NCBI GenBank assembly: GCA_964384375.1
Contig: CAYLLN010000006.1
Span: 86,249 to 150,248, forward strand
Source of the DNA: CAYLLN01 sp964384375
Lineage (GTDB): Bacteria > Planctomycetota > Planctomycetia > Pirellulales > Pirellulaceae
Direction of reading: 5' to 3'
DNA: 64,000 bases
In this document: piece by piece, positions 52,201-60,514 of the stretch
How the letters are laid out: every line of letters starts with the position of its first letter
Position numbering within the stretch: position 1 is the first letter of the stretch
Position numbers and translations under genes: made by a program
The notes under the pieces: generated by a model
Told to the model about the DNA's origin: nothing
Seen by the model: the letters and a program-made list of their open reading frames with translations, nothing else
Database searches by the model: none

Positions 52201-55200
52201 GGTGACTTGCTTTTGGACGTGACGGGCAATGTTTTGCAGAACGCTGGCGACACGATCGTGGCCAACGGTCTGGCCGTCGTCGTTGATGGAACGACGACGC
52301 TGACCCAAGCAAACAACGTGGCGATCATCGCTGCCAACAATGGCGGCACGATCGACTACAACGACACGAATGCCTTGACGATTGGCTCTGTGACCGTGCT
52401 GGCCACGACGATCACCGGCCTGACCACCAGCAACGACGACGTGCGAATCACGACGGGTGGCGACCTGGTCATCGACGAAGACGTGAGCGTTGGCGGCGGT
52501 GACTTGCTTCTGGATGTGGCGGGCGATGTGTCGCAAAGCGCCGGCGATACGATCACGGCAGCCGGCCTGGCCCTCGTCGTCGATGGGACGACGACGCTCA
52601 CCCTCGCGAACAACGTCGCCACGATTGCCGCCAACAACGGCGGTACGATCGACTATACCGACAGCAATGCACTGACCGTCGGGGCTGTGACGGCTCTCGG
52701 CACGACAATCACCGGCATCACCACGTCGGGCGACGATGTGCGGCTGACGACCGGAGGCGATCTCGTCATCGACGAGGACATTGCTCTCGGCGCTGGCGAT
52801 TTGCTACTCACCGTGACGGGTAACGTTTCACAGAACGCCGGCGACACGATTGCCGCAACGGGTCTCGCCCTCGACGTGTCGGGGACGACGACGCTGACGC
52901 AGCCGAACGATGTCGCCACACTCGCTGCCGATACCGACGGGACGATCGACTACAACGACACCGATGGCCTGACCATCGGTTCGGTCACCGTGCTCGTGAC
53001 CACGATCACCGGACTGACCACAAGCAGCGACGACGTGCGAATCACGGCCGGCGGCTCGCTCGTGATCGACGAGGACGTGAATCTGTCCGCTGGCGATTTG
53101 CTCCTCGATATCGCCGGCAACGTCTCGCAGAACGCCGGCGACACGATCACGGCAGCCGGCCTGGCCCTCGTCGTCGATGGGACGACGACGCTCACCCTCG
53201 CGAACAACGTCGCCACCATTGCCGCGAACAATGGCGGCACGATCGACTACACCGACACGAACTCTCTGACGGTTGGCGCGGTCACCGTACTCGCCCAAAC
53301 GGTCACCGGCATTTCGACGAGCGACGACGAAGTGCGACTCACCGTCGGCACAACGGCCGGGAACGACCTGGCGATCATTCAGCCGATCAACGTGAATCCG
53401 ACGGCAGCGGCAGGCGGCGATTTGATGCTCGATGTGGGAGGGAACGTCACCCAGACTCCCCCCGGCACGATCGTTGCCGAAGGACTCGCCCTGATCGTCG
53501 ATGGCTCGACCACGCTCACGCTCGCCGGTAACGATGTGGACACGCTGGCGGCCGATAACGGCGGCGAAATCTGCTTCGTCGATGCCGACGACTTGGCGAT
53601 CAATGCCGTCACCGTCTTCGGCGTCACGGTCACAGGCGTCCAGACAAACGATGCGGACATTGAGATTGTCGCCGGCACGTCGATCACCCTCGTGCAGACT
53701 CTCTCGGCTGGGACGGCTGATGTCCGCCTTGCCGCGAGCACGTTCGTCAGCCAATTGGCGACGGGCAACATCGTTGCCGACGAACTGGGCGTGCGTGCCG
53801 GCACTGGCATTGGCCTGAGTGCGGCGATCGCGACCAACGACGTGAACGAACTGGCTGCCTTCTCAACCGCCGGGGCAATTCTCTACGGCGACCGCGACGA
53901 TCTGACGGTCGGATCGGTTACGGCCGGCGTGTGTGGCTTCCTGGCAACCACCGGCGTGAACGCCCAGGACGGCAACGTCCAGATTGAGGTGCGGGACACG
54001 GCAGCCGCGGGCGAGAACCTGATTGTTGCCGCGGACGTGCTGGCCGGCACGCTTCCGACCGACAACGACCGCAGCCTCACGTTGCTCGCTGGCGATGACC
54101 TGACGATCAACAGCGGGATCAACGTGCTTGCCACCGGCGCCGTCACAATCGCTGCCGATACGCACACGCCGTTGGCCGACGCAGGTGTCGGAGCAACGAT
54201 CACGATCCTGGGGACAACTGGCAAGATCGCCGGCGACCTGGCCGCTGGCAACGACGTGACGATCACGCTTGGCGGCGACAATGACACGGTTTTTCTCGCC
54301 CCCGACCGCTTCGACGTGAATGCCGGCTCCGATGCCGTTCCCGCGTACGCGAGCAATCAGATGTTCGTCTCGCTCGGCGGCGGCGACGACCGCATCACGC
54401 TCGACTACAGCGCAAACTTCGGCTGGAGTGGGCCCAAGATGGAACTGAACATCGATGCCGGCACGGGGAGCGACACGCTCGACATCGACCAAACCGACGA
54501 CGCCCGTGCTCGCAAGCGGCAGTTTGTCTATGCCACCGGCCAGCCCGCCGACGGCACCGCGACGAACTTCACGAGTGATGTTCAATCGACCGGAGGCACC
54601 TACGACAATAACGACAATCTGTGCGTGATGATCCGCCAGATGGACGGCTATCTCGTCCGCGCCGGCTCGGCCAGCCTCGACCAGACGATCCTCATCGGCA
54701 ATCAGACCGTCAGCAACGAGATCACCGTCGGCGACATCGATGGCACGCTCCCGGCGATCATCACCAGTCCGCAATTCACCGGCCAGGCTCGCTTCGGCGT
54801 CAGCGGCAGCGAACTGCTCCGCTCGATCGGCGGCGGCCTGCGAGACACGATCTTCACCGGCGTCACTCCCGCCAGCGGCGTCAACCGCAACATTATCGAA
54901 GGCCAGGGAAGCACGGTCGCCGGCGAGGGTGAACTCCTTCGCGGTGCGGCAAACATCGTCAACCTGTTCTTTGGCGCGGGGGCCGTTCCGCTCATCGGTC
55001 AGGCCGGTGCGAACCTCGATATTGGCCTCGAACCCGAACGGGCTCGCCTCATCGGCGGCGCGGGCGACGGAGCCCTCGGCGACTACTACCTCGCCGATCA
55101 CCGCCGCGTGATCAATGCCGACGGCACCGCAGCCGCTCCGCTGCAGGTGGCCGGCGGCGACTTCCGCGACCTCGAAATGGGGGCTCGCTCGACCGCCGTT

Positions 55201-56526
55201 TCGTTCGGCGCCAACGACCGTGCCAAGGCCGGCGGCAGCGTTGCCGGCTCCGGCCCAGTCAGCATCTTCATGAACGGCCAGATCAACGTGATCCTCTGGC
55301 TGCAGGCCCGCTTCCCCGGCTTTGCGGAACTGGGGAGCGTCACCGGCGACGGCACAGTCACCGGCAGCGCCGAATCGCTCGTCGCGGCCTATGACCACAA
55401 CTTCCTCACCTGCGACGGCCAGCCACAAACCACGATCAACCAAGGCCCCGGCGGTGGTGGCGGCGGTCCCGGCCCGGTGGCGAACAATGTCACTGCGACG
55501 GTCTCCAGCAACAAGCTGACGCTCACCGGCGACGCTTCGGCCAACGATATTGTCATCACGCTCGGCGTCAGCGGCCCCAATTCGGTCCGCATCGAAGGAC
55601 GCAACGGCACGACGATCAACGGCGGCGCTGCCGCACAGGTCTTCACCGGCCTCTCGAAGGGAATCCTCGCCAAGCTCAGCAGCGGTGCGGACCGCGTCCT
55701 CGTCGAAGGAAGCGGCTTTACGCCTCTCGTCCGGATCGAAGGAAGCTCCGGCAACGACGAGTACACGCTCAAGATGACCGGCGCGTCCCTCGAAATCGTC
55801 GATCCGGGCGGCTGGGACCGGCTGAATCTGTCACAGCTTTCGACGAAGGCGACGCTCAGCCTGTCGAGCACGAGCACACAGTCGTTCGGCGCGTCGAGCA
55901 AGCTGAAGTTTTCCGGCACGATCGAGGATCTGATTGGCACGCAGCTCGACGACACGCTCACCGGCAACAGTGCCGCCAACAACATTTTCGGCCTGGCCGG
56001 AAACGACACGATCTACGGCAAGGACGGGAACGACTACATCGACGGCGGCGAAGGGAACGATACGCTCCGCGGCGAGAACCACAACGATTTCATCCGCGGC
56101 GGCAACGACAACGACAAGATTTACGGCGGCTCCGGACACGACATCCTTCTGGGCGAACTTGGCACGGACGAGCTGCGCGGCGATTCCGGCCGCGATCTCC
56201 TGATTGGCGGGCTCGACCTCGACGTGCTCTACGGCGGCAGCGATGAGGACATCGTCACCGGCGGCACCACGTCGCACGATGCCAACGATACAGCCCTCAA
56301 GGCTCTGCTGGCCGAGTGGATCAAGTCGGGGAGCACGACCAGCCGGGCGAACAAGCTCCGTACAGGCCAGACGGTCGGCAACTTCGCTTTGAACCTCAGC
56401 GAGGTACAGCTCGACGGGCAGATCGACTCGCTCCGCGGCGAAGGTTCGAACGACTGGCTCCTCGCCCCCTTGGCCGACAACGACACGCTCGTGAGCGTCA
56501 CGTCGGGGGATATTGTCGATCGCTGA
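49210..56526 (+). CDS. Giant secreted repeat protein with RTX-type calcium-binding tail
   Basis: A 2438-residue protein. The ATG at 49210 begins a basic N-terminus followed by RRLLVESLEERRVMA (about 28-42), a planctomycete LEPR-XLL-like export/sorting motif. Residues about 43-670 are Thr/Ala/Gly-rich beta-solenoid-like repeats. From 51226 to 53304 lie seven tandem 99-residue units (297 bp each) with pattern TGITTSxDDVRLTTGGDLVI and later NVSQNAGDTI and GTTTL; two degenerate units follow. A further region of about 700 residues leads to a C-terminal RTX block (about 2260-2360: GLAGNDTIYGKDGNDYIDGG, GEGNDTLRG, GGSGHDILLG), which normally binds calcium outside the cell. It probably acts in surface adhesion or as a matrix protein. 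It lies divergently from the giant kinase. Confidence 0.9.
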   Translation: MKSPRTSARRRPVSSSQPNRDRALFRRLLVESLEERRVMATLTWVGDVPGAGNNVLWGANNAGNTNWSGNVLPADGDTLVFDGTGATFALTNDIAGLDNITLQFTDAVAGDYSIAGDAIGLAAAGITSNVTTGTGVTITAPLELDAATVAVTSTAGELSLEGGISGANTLNILAGGGTVAISGGVDVSAVTSAEDTTVSGLIETTGSQSYSGILTLADDAEFRATGAAASLTFTGQIVAGANDLTLTAREINLPAVANTVSGTASITLQPEANATPINIGAAADAGGASLDITAADIAALSGGFTQITIGRAAGTATITVAAAGASFGDAVTLRATGVGASIALNGALDTTADGDAGAIVLDGPSSTTTLNADIITAGAPITISDAIILGAAATITLDTTNGGAVAAGEDITLTGPGTVNDDAAGTSTLILRAGAGDIVVDDAVGASVAIAALTVVSAEDVNFNGTLRTTGDVTQQAGTGLTELNGTSGTGIGGNLSIVTNEILLDAAAVVTVGNVTLTAQNAITLNAPLNAGAGTITIAANQDGAETQNFQMNAGSSITTTNDTATAVSITVNTAGGGTGNANLRGISAGTTAGPAGGRITIAANAGAIVDIDASAAVNLTAGNAILTAAGGVGTIVEPLETTLGRLAANSGNPIRIVETNGLILGGIAGGLGITTSSDDVRLAVGGDLAIDDDINLVAGSLLLEVTGNVSQNAGDTITANRLALDVTGTTTLAEANSVAFLAADTGDTIDYTDASGLTVDAATILGATITGLTTSSDDVLLTTGGDLVIDADISLGAGSLLLTVTGNVSQNAGDTIAAAGLALDVTGTTTLPQANSVATLAADTGGTIEYTDANGLTIGSVTVLGTPITGITTSNDDVRFTTGGDLVIDEGIALGAGDLLLAVTGNVSQNAGDTIVAAGLALDVSGTTTLTEANSVTTLAADADGTIDYTDATGLTVGSVTVLGTTITGITTSGDDVRLTTGGDLVIDEDANVGGGDLLLDVTGNVLQNAGDTIVANGLAVVVDGTTTLTQANNVAIIAANNGGTIDYNDTNALTIGSVTVLATTITGLTTSNDDVRITTGGDLVIDEDVSVGGGDLLLDVAGDVSQSAGDTITAAGLALVVDGTTTLTLANNVATIAANNGGTIDYTDSNALTVGAVTALGTTITGITTSGDDVRLTTGGDLVIDEDIALGAGDLLLTVTGNVSQNAGDTIAATGLALDVSGTTTLTQPNDVATLAADTDGTIDYNDTDGLTIGSVTVLVTTITGLTTSSDDVRITAGGSLVIDEDVNLSAGDLLLDIAGNVSQNAGDTITAAGLALVVDGTTTLTLANNVATIAANNGGTIDYTDTNSLTVGAVTVLAQTVTGISTSDDEVRLTVGTTAGNDLAIIQPINVNPTAAAGGDLMLDVGGNVTQTPPGTIVAEGLALIVDGSTTLTLAGNDVDTLAADNGGEICFVDADDLAINAVTVFGVTVTGVQTNDADIEIVAGTSITLVQTLSAGTADVRLAASTFVSQLATGNIVADELGVRAGTGIGLSAAIATNDVNELAAFSTAGAILYGDRDDLTVGSVTAGVCGFLATTGVNAQDGNVQIEVRDTAAAGENLIVAADVLAGTLPTDNDRSLTLLAGDDLTINSGINVLATGAVTIAADTHTPLADAGVGATITILGTTGKIAGDLAAGNDVTITLGGDNDTVFLAPDRFDVNAGSDAVPAYASNQMFVSLGGGDDRITLDYSANFGWSGPKMELNIDAGTGSDTLDIDQTDDARARKRQFVYATGQPADGTATNFTSDVQSTGGTYDNNDNLCVMIRQMDGYLVRAGSASLDQTILIGNQTVSNEITVGDIDGTLPAIITSPQFTGQARFGVSGSELLRSIGGGLRDTIFTGVTPASGVNRNIIEGQGSTVAGEGELLRGAANIVNLFFGAGAVPLIGQAGANLDIGLEPERARLIGGAGDGALGDYYLADHRRVINADGTAAAPLQVAGGDFRDLEMGARSTAVSFGANDRAKAGGSVAGSGPVSIFMNGQINVILWLQARFPGFAELGSVTGDGTVTGSAESLVAAYDHNFLTCDGQPQTTINQGPGGGGGGPGPVANNVTATVSSNKLTLTGDASANDIVITLGVSGPNSVRIEGRNGTTINGGAAAQVFTGLSKGILAKLSSGADRVLVEGSGFTPLVRIEGSSGNDEYTLKMTGASLEIVDPGGWDRLNLSQLSTKATLSLSSTSTQSFGASSKLKFSGTIEDLIGTQLDDTLTGNSAANNIFGLAGNDTIYGKDGNDYIDGGEGNDTLRGENHNDFIRGGNDNDKIYGGSGHDILLGELGTDELRGDSGRDLLIGGLDLDVLYGGSDEDIVTGGTTSHDANDTALKALLAEWIKSGSTTSRANKLRTGQTVGNFALNLSEVQLDGQIDSLRGEGSNDWLLAPLADNDTLVSVTSGDIVDR
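51226..53304 (+). repeat. Seven tandem 297-bp coding repeats
   Basis: Units start at 51226, 51523, 51820, 52117, 52414, 52711 and 53008, all exactly 297 bp (99 codons), in frame in the giant secreted protein. Units 5 and 7 share a stretch of more than 60 identical bases (from about 52554 and 53148), which points to recent duplication or gene conversion at a two-unit step. Two degenerate, length-varied units follow to about 53930. Confidence 0.9.
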
Positions 56527-56598
56527 TTGTCACTGGTCCTATGTCATTAGTCACATGTTGGTCGCGCACTTTGTCCGCAAATGACCAATGACAAGTGA
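56527..56598. repeat. Imperfect inverted repeat between convergent genes
   Basis: The 72-base gap between the giant repeat protein and tssH stops holds GTCACT/GTCATTAGTCA elements (56529-56554) opposed by AATGACCAATGACAAGTGAC (56580-56599), which pair imperfectly. The right arm shares AATGACCAATG with the repeat at 38241-38317. It may form a bidirectional terminator. Confidence 0.55.
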
Positions 56599-59313
56599 CT
56601 ACTTCAGCTCATACTTCAGCGTCCCGTCGGCATTCACATCGACGGCCACGCTCGAAATCTTCTCGCCGTTGGCCATCCGGGCGAGGAATTCGGTGGCCAA
56701 CTCCGGCTGGAGCGTGCGGGTGAGGATGTTGTCGATGTTGCGGGCGCCGATGTCCGATTCCGTGCAGCGGTCGGCGATCGAATCGACGACGGCCGGCGTC
56801 CACGTCATGCCGGCCCGGTAATGCTCGTAAATCCGCCGCTTGATCTTGCCGAGCTTGAGCGCCACGATCCCGCGGAGCACGTCCGGCGCAAGCGGATAGT
56901 ACGGCACCACCTTCACGCGGCCCAGAAACGCCGGCTTGAAGTGCTGCAATAGCGGCGGGAAGACCGCCTTCGCGAATTCATCGGGATCGGGACGCGTGTC
57001 GGCGTCGGTACAAAGCGACTTGATCACGTCGGTCCCGGCATTGGTTGTCATCAGAATCACGCAGTTGCGGAAGTTGATGTCCCGCCCCTCTCCGTCCTTC
57101 ATCGACCCCTTGTCGAACACCTGATAGAAGATGTCCTGCACGCCCGGATGGGCCTTTTCCATCTCGTCGAGCAGCACCACGCTGTACGGCTTCCGGCGGA
57201 CGGCCTCGGTCAGCACGCCACCCTCGCCGTAGCCGACGTAACCCGGCGGCGAGCCCATGAGGAGCGACACTTTGTGCTCCTCCTTGAACTCCGACATATT
57301 GATGACGGTCATGTTCTGCTCGCCGCCGTAGAGCAGCGTTGCCAGCGCGATGGCCGTTTCCGTCTTGCCGACGCCGCTCGTCCCCGCCAGCAGAAAGACA
57401 CCAATCGGTTTCGTCGGGTCGGAAAGCTGGGCCCGCGACGTTTTGATTGTCACGGCGATTTCTTCGAGTGCATGCGACTGGCCGACAATCGACTCCTCCA
57501 GGTGCTGCTTCAGGTTCAGCACCGTTTTCATTTCGTTGGCCACCATCTTGCCGAGCGGAATGCCGGTCCACGACGAAACGGTCGCGGCGATGGCAGCCGG
57601 CGTGACGCCCGGATGGACGAGAGGCGATTCCCCTTGCAAGGCGGTGAGCTTGGCGCGAACGTCCTGATACTCTTTCTTCCAAGCGGCCAGTTCCGCGGGC
57701 GTGGGAGGCGTTTTTGGCGGAGTAGGAGGGGCAGCTTTGGCATCTGCTGGCGCTTTGGCATCGGCTGGCTTCGGATCCGCAGGCTTCGTCTCGCCCGTCA
57801 GCTTTGCCCGCAGTTCGGCCAGCTGCGCGACGAGGGCTTTTTCCTCCTCCCACCGCTTCGTCAGCTCCGCGAGCTTCTTCTCCGCCGCGGCGAACTGCTC
57901 GGTCAGCTGCTGCTTCCTCTCGGCATGATCGACGCCCAGTTCCTCCTCGCGGCCGATGATCCGCAGGGCGATGTTGGTCTGCTCGATCCGCCGCTGCAAA
58001 TCTTGAATGGCAGGGGGATCGGAATTCTGGGAGAGCGCGATCGCCGCACACGTCGTATCGAGCAGGCTGACCGACTTGTCGGGCAATTGCCGGCCGGAGA
58101 TGTAGCGATGCGACAGGCGGACGGCATCTTCGACCGCTTCGTTGTCGATGGGGACCTGGTGGTGCTCTTCGAGTGTCGCGACGAGACCCCGCATCATTTC
58201 GACGGCGGTCTTCTCGTCGGGCTCTTCCACCTTCACGACCTGGAAGCGGCGGGCCAGTGCCGCGTCCTTCTCGAAATACTTTTTGTATTCGGCCCAGGTG
58301 GTGGCCGCGATCGTACGCAGCTCGCCGCGGGCCAAAGCCGGCTTGAGCAGATTGGCCGCGTCCCCCTGGCCGCCGCTGCCGCCAGCGCCGATCAGGTTGT
58401 GGGCCTCGTCGATGAACATGATGATCGGGATCGGAGAATTGCGGACCTCCTCGATCACCGACTTGAGCCTCGCCTCGAATTCCCCCTTTACGCCCGCCCC
58501 GGCTTGCAACAGACCCAGATCGAGCGAGTGGACCGACACGTTCGCAATCGCCGGTGGCACTTGACCCGCGGCGATGGCCAGGGCAAAGCCTTCGACCACC
58601 GCCGTTTTGCCGACGCCTGCTTCGCCCGTGAGAATCGGGTTGTTCTGCCGGCGGCACATGAGAATGTCGATCACCTGCCGGATTTCGGGATCGCGGCCGA
58701 TGACCGGGTCGATCTTTCCTTCCTTGGCCCGCTGCGTGAGATTGATCGTGTATTGATCGAGGGCGGGCGTCTTGCCGCTGCCGGGACGCGGCGGCTGTCC
58801 AGGAGTCGCCGGCCCGGCAGCGGCGGTGAGTGATCCTTCGAGCGTGCCCGCGGTGATCGTCGGCAGCTCCTTTTGCAGCGTTTCGGCCGAGAGCTTCCGC
58901 AGCTCGGACGACAGGTCTTTCAGGTCGCCGGCAAACGTCCGGTCGGCCACCAGGGCATAGACCAGGTGCCCGCTCCGAATCTCTGCCGAGCCAAACTCGA
59001 CCGACGCCGCCAGCCACGCCTGCTGCACCAGGTCGAACAGCCGCTGCGAGAGAGCCGGCTTGTTCGCGTTCCCCGTCGGCAGACCATCGAGGGCTCGCGT
59101 CAGATCGCGATTTAGCCGCGATTGGTCGATCTCGAACCGCTTGAGAATCGCCTCCAGGTCGGTCCCACCGCTCTCGAGCAGCTTCATCAGCCAATGCTCG
59201 ATCTCAACGTTGTAGTTCGTCCGCGACAGACACAGGCCCGCCGCCCCTTCCAGTGCCCGGCGGCAGTGGCCGTTGAGTTTGCCGACCAGCGAGCGTTGAT
59301 TGACGAGGGACAT
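56599..59313 (-). CDS. tssH: Type VI secretion ATPase TssH (ClpV)
   Basis: A 904-residue double-AAA ATPase of the ClpV type, which disassembles the contracted TssB/TssC sheath of type VI secretion systems. The N-domain begins MSLVNQRSLVGKLNGHCRRA, as in ClpV rather than ClpB. AAA1 has Walker A GEAGVGKTA and Walker B IIMFIDEAHNL; AAA2 has Walker A GTSGVGKTE with GVFLLAGTSG and the GYVGYGEGG loop. The middle coiled coil is interrupted by a Pro/Ala/Lys-rich linker of about 35 residues (about 505-540; ADPKPADAKAPADAK), not typical of ClpV. A tagJ gene starts divergently 118 bases away. The sheath, baseplate and membrane genes of the T6SS are not in this window. Confidence 0.93.
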   Translation of the reverse strand: MSLVNQRSLVGKLNGHCRRALEGAAGLCLSRTNYNVEIEHWLMKLLESGGTDLEAILKRFEIDQSRLNRDLTRALDGLPTGNANKPALSQRLFDLVQQAWLAASVEFGSAEIRSGHLVYALVADRTFAGDLKDLSSELRKLSAETLQKELPTITAGTLEGSLTAAAGPATPGQPPRPGSGKTPALDQYTINLTQRAKEGKIDPVIGRDPEIRQVIDILMCRRQNNPILTGEAGVGKTAVVEGFALAIAAGQVPPAIANVSVHSLDLGLLQAGAGVKGEFEARLKSVIEEVRNSPIPIIMFIDEAHNLIGAGGSGGQGDAANLLKPALARGELRTIAATTWAEYKKYFEKDAALARRFQVVKVEEPDEKTAVEMMRGLVATLEEHHQVPIDNEAVEDAVRLSHRYISGRQLPDKSVSLLDTTCAAIALSQNSDPPAIQDLQRRIEQTNIALRIIGREEELGVDHAERKQQLTEQFAAAEKKLAELTKRWEEEKALVAQLAELRAKLTGETKPADPKPADAKAPADAKAAPPTPPKTPPTPAELAAWKKEYQDVRAKLTALQGESPLVHPGVTPAAIAATVSSWTGIPLGKMVANEMKTVLNLKQHLEESIVGQSHALEEIAVTIKTSRAQLSDPTKPIGVFLLAGTSGVGKTETAIALATLLYGGEQNMTVINMSEFKEEHKVSLLMGSPPGYVGYGEGGVLTEAVRRKPYSVVLLDEMEKAHPGVQDIFYQVFDKGSMKDGEGRDINFRNCVILMTTNAGTDVIKSLCTDADTRPDPDEFAKAVFPPLLQHFKPAFLGRVKVVPYYPLAPDVLRGIVALKLGKIKRRIYEHYRAGMTWTPAVVDSIADRCTESDIGARNIDNILTRTLQPELATEFLARMANGEKISSVAVDVNADGTLKYELK

Positions 59314-59335
59314 CCTGCGTTCCTCATGGCTGATA

Positions 59336-59394
59336 GTAGGTTATGCTTCAGCATAACGCGGCTATTCGGATCGTTATGCTGAAGCATAACCTAC
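59336..59394. repeat. Paired palindromes in the tssH/tagJ divergent promoter region
   Basis: Two perfect inverted arms of 22 bases (59336-59357 and 59373-59394) flank a 15-base spacer. Each arm is itself a near-palindrome (GTTATGCT, TC or GA centre, AGCATAAC). The element takes up about half of the 118 bases between the two start codons, so it must overlap or adjoin both promoters. Confidence 0.82.
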
Positions 59395-59431
59395 GCGTTT
59401 ACACTGGCCTGGTCCATCTACGGAAGCTCCC

Positions 59432-60226
59432 ATGACCGCCGAACAACAATTCGCTGCCGGAAATCTGGCCTCTGCCGTGCAGGCCGCTCTCGACGAGGTG
59501 AAGAAGAAGCCGACGGAGCTGGGCCCGCGGTGGCGGCTGGCGGAGTTCCTGTGCCTCGCGGGCGATCTGGAACGGGCCGATAAGCAGCTCGAAACGGTGC
59601 TCGTGCAGTTCCCGCAGCAAGCGCCGGGCATCTCACAGTTTCGCAACCTGCTCCGGGGGGAGCAGGCTCGCCGCGAGATTGCCGAGCAGGGACGCGTGCC
59701 GGAGTTTCTCACGGAGCCAACTGATTCGATCAAAGCATCGCTGGCGGCGCTCGTGGCGCTGCGCGCTGGCGACCTGGCCGAATCCGCTAAGCAAACCGCT
59801 GCGGCTGAAGCGGCACGCACGCCAATCTCCGGCACGGCCGACGGCCAGCCGTTTGACGACCTCCGCGACCTGGACGACGTGCTCGGCGGAGTGCTTGAAG
59901 CGATCACCGGTGCGGGAGAATGCGCCTGGATTCCGCTGGCGCACATCGCGTCGATCCAGTTTGCCAAGCCGCAGCGCTCGCGCGATCTCTTGTGGCGTGA
60001 AGCGGCGGTGACGCTGCACGACGGCCAAACGGTGAATTGCTTCGTCCCGATGATCTATAGTGGCACGCAGAAGGCCGCGATCGACGCACTGAAACTCGGC
60101 CGCGCGACCGAGTGGAACGAACCGGCCGAGGGCATCGCCCGTGGCATCGGCCAGCGGATGTGGCTGGTGGGCGAGAGCGTGAAGCCGGTGCTGGAGATCA
60201 GCGAGATTGCCATTGCGGCCAAATAG
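59432..60226 (+). CDS. tagJ: Type VI secretion accessory protein TagJ (ImpE family)
   Basis: A 264-residue protein of the ImpE/TagJ (SciE) family. The N-terminal half is TPR-like (LASAVQAALDEVKKKPTELG, WRLAEFLCLAGDLERADKQL, then IKASLAALVALRAGDLAESA). The C-terminal half has the family segment RDLDDVLGGVLEAITGAGEC and WIPLAHIASIQFAKPQRSRD, then DLLWREAAVTLHDGQTV. TagJ binds the sheath protein TssB and interacts with ClpV in systems where it has been studied. The divergent neighbour is tssH, which supports the call. Length matches the family. The ATG at 59432 has GGAAG upstream. Confidence 0.9.
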   Translation: MTAEQQFAAGNLASAVQAALDEVKKKPTELGPRWRLAEFLCLAGDLERADKQLETVLVQFPQQAPGISQFRNLLRGEQARREIAEQGRVPEFLTEPTDSIKASLAALVALRAGDLAESAKQTAAAEAARTPISGTADGQPFDDLRDLDDVLGGVLEAITGAGECAWIPLAHIASIQFAKPQRSRDLLWREAAVTLHDGQTVNCFVPMIYSGTQKAAIDALKLGRATEWNEPAEGIARGIGQRMWLVGESVKPVLEISEIAIAAK

Positions 60227-60514
60227 TCTTGCGTTGGGCGCCCTAGAAGCCGGTTGGCTCCTTTTCTCCGTCCGAGGGTCTTCCCTCGGACGAAACCAAC
60301 GCGAGGCTCCTACCTCGCATGGCCGCTTTACAATTCAAAGAGCGTCGTCCGGCGCCAACGAGGCGGAGCCTTGGGGTCCTGTGGTCCCAGGGAGGACCCT
60401 GGGGCCAAGAGTTTCGATTCGTGTTTTCCCGCTTTCGTGTTTTCGTGATCGTTTGAACCAAGCGGTCGGCGTAGGGACCAGTCTCATATCACAAGCGGCA
60501 TTGATTCGTTCCCG
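60227..60514. repeat. Intergenic region with three hairpins
   Basis: 288 bases after tagJ containing hairpins at 60269-60292 (CGTCCGAGGG, loop TCTT, CCCTCGGACG), 60301-60318 (GCGAGG with CCTCGC) and 60383-60406 (TCCCAGGG, loop AGGA, CCCTGGGG). The first could terminate tagJ transcription, though no T-run follows. No gene is seen. Confidence 0.55.

Noticed and set aside
51226..53304. CRISPR-like array
   Set aside because: The periodic 297-bp units are coding, contiguous and in frame; there are no short direct repeats with unique spacers anywhere in the window.
53863..55443. 526-codon minus-strand open frame inside the giant repeat protein gene
   Set aside because: Mirror of the Val/Ala/Asp/Gly-rich coding strand with no domain or signal; the + strand frame is continuous and has RTX repeats.
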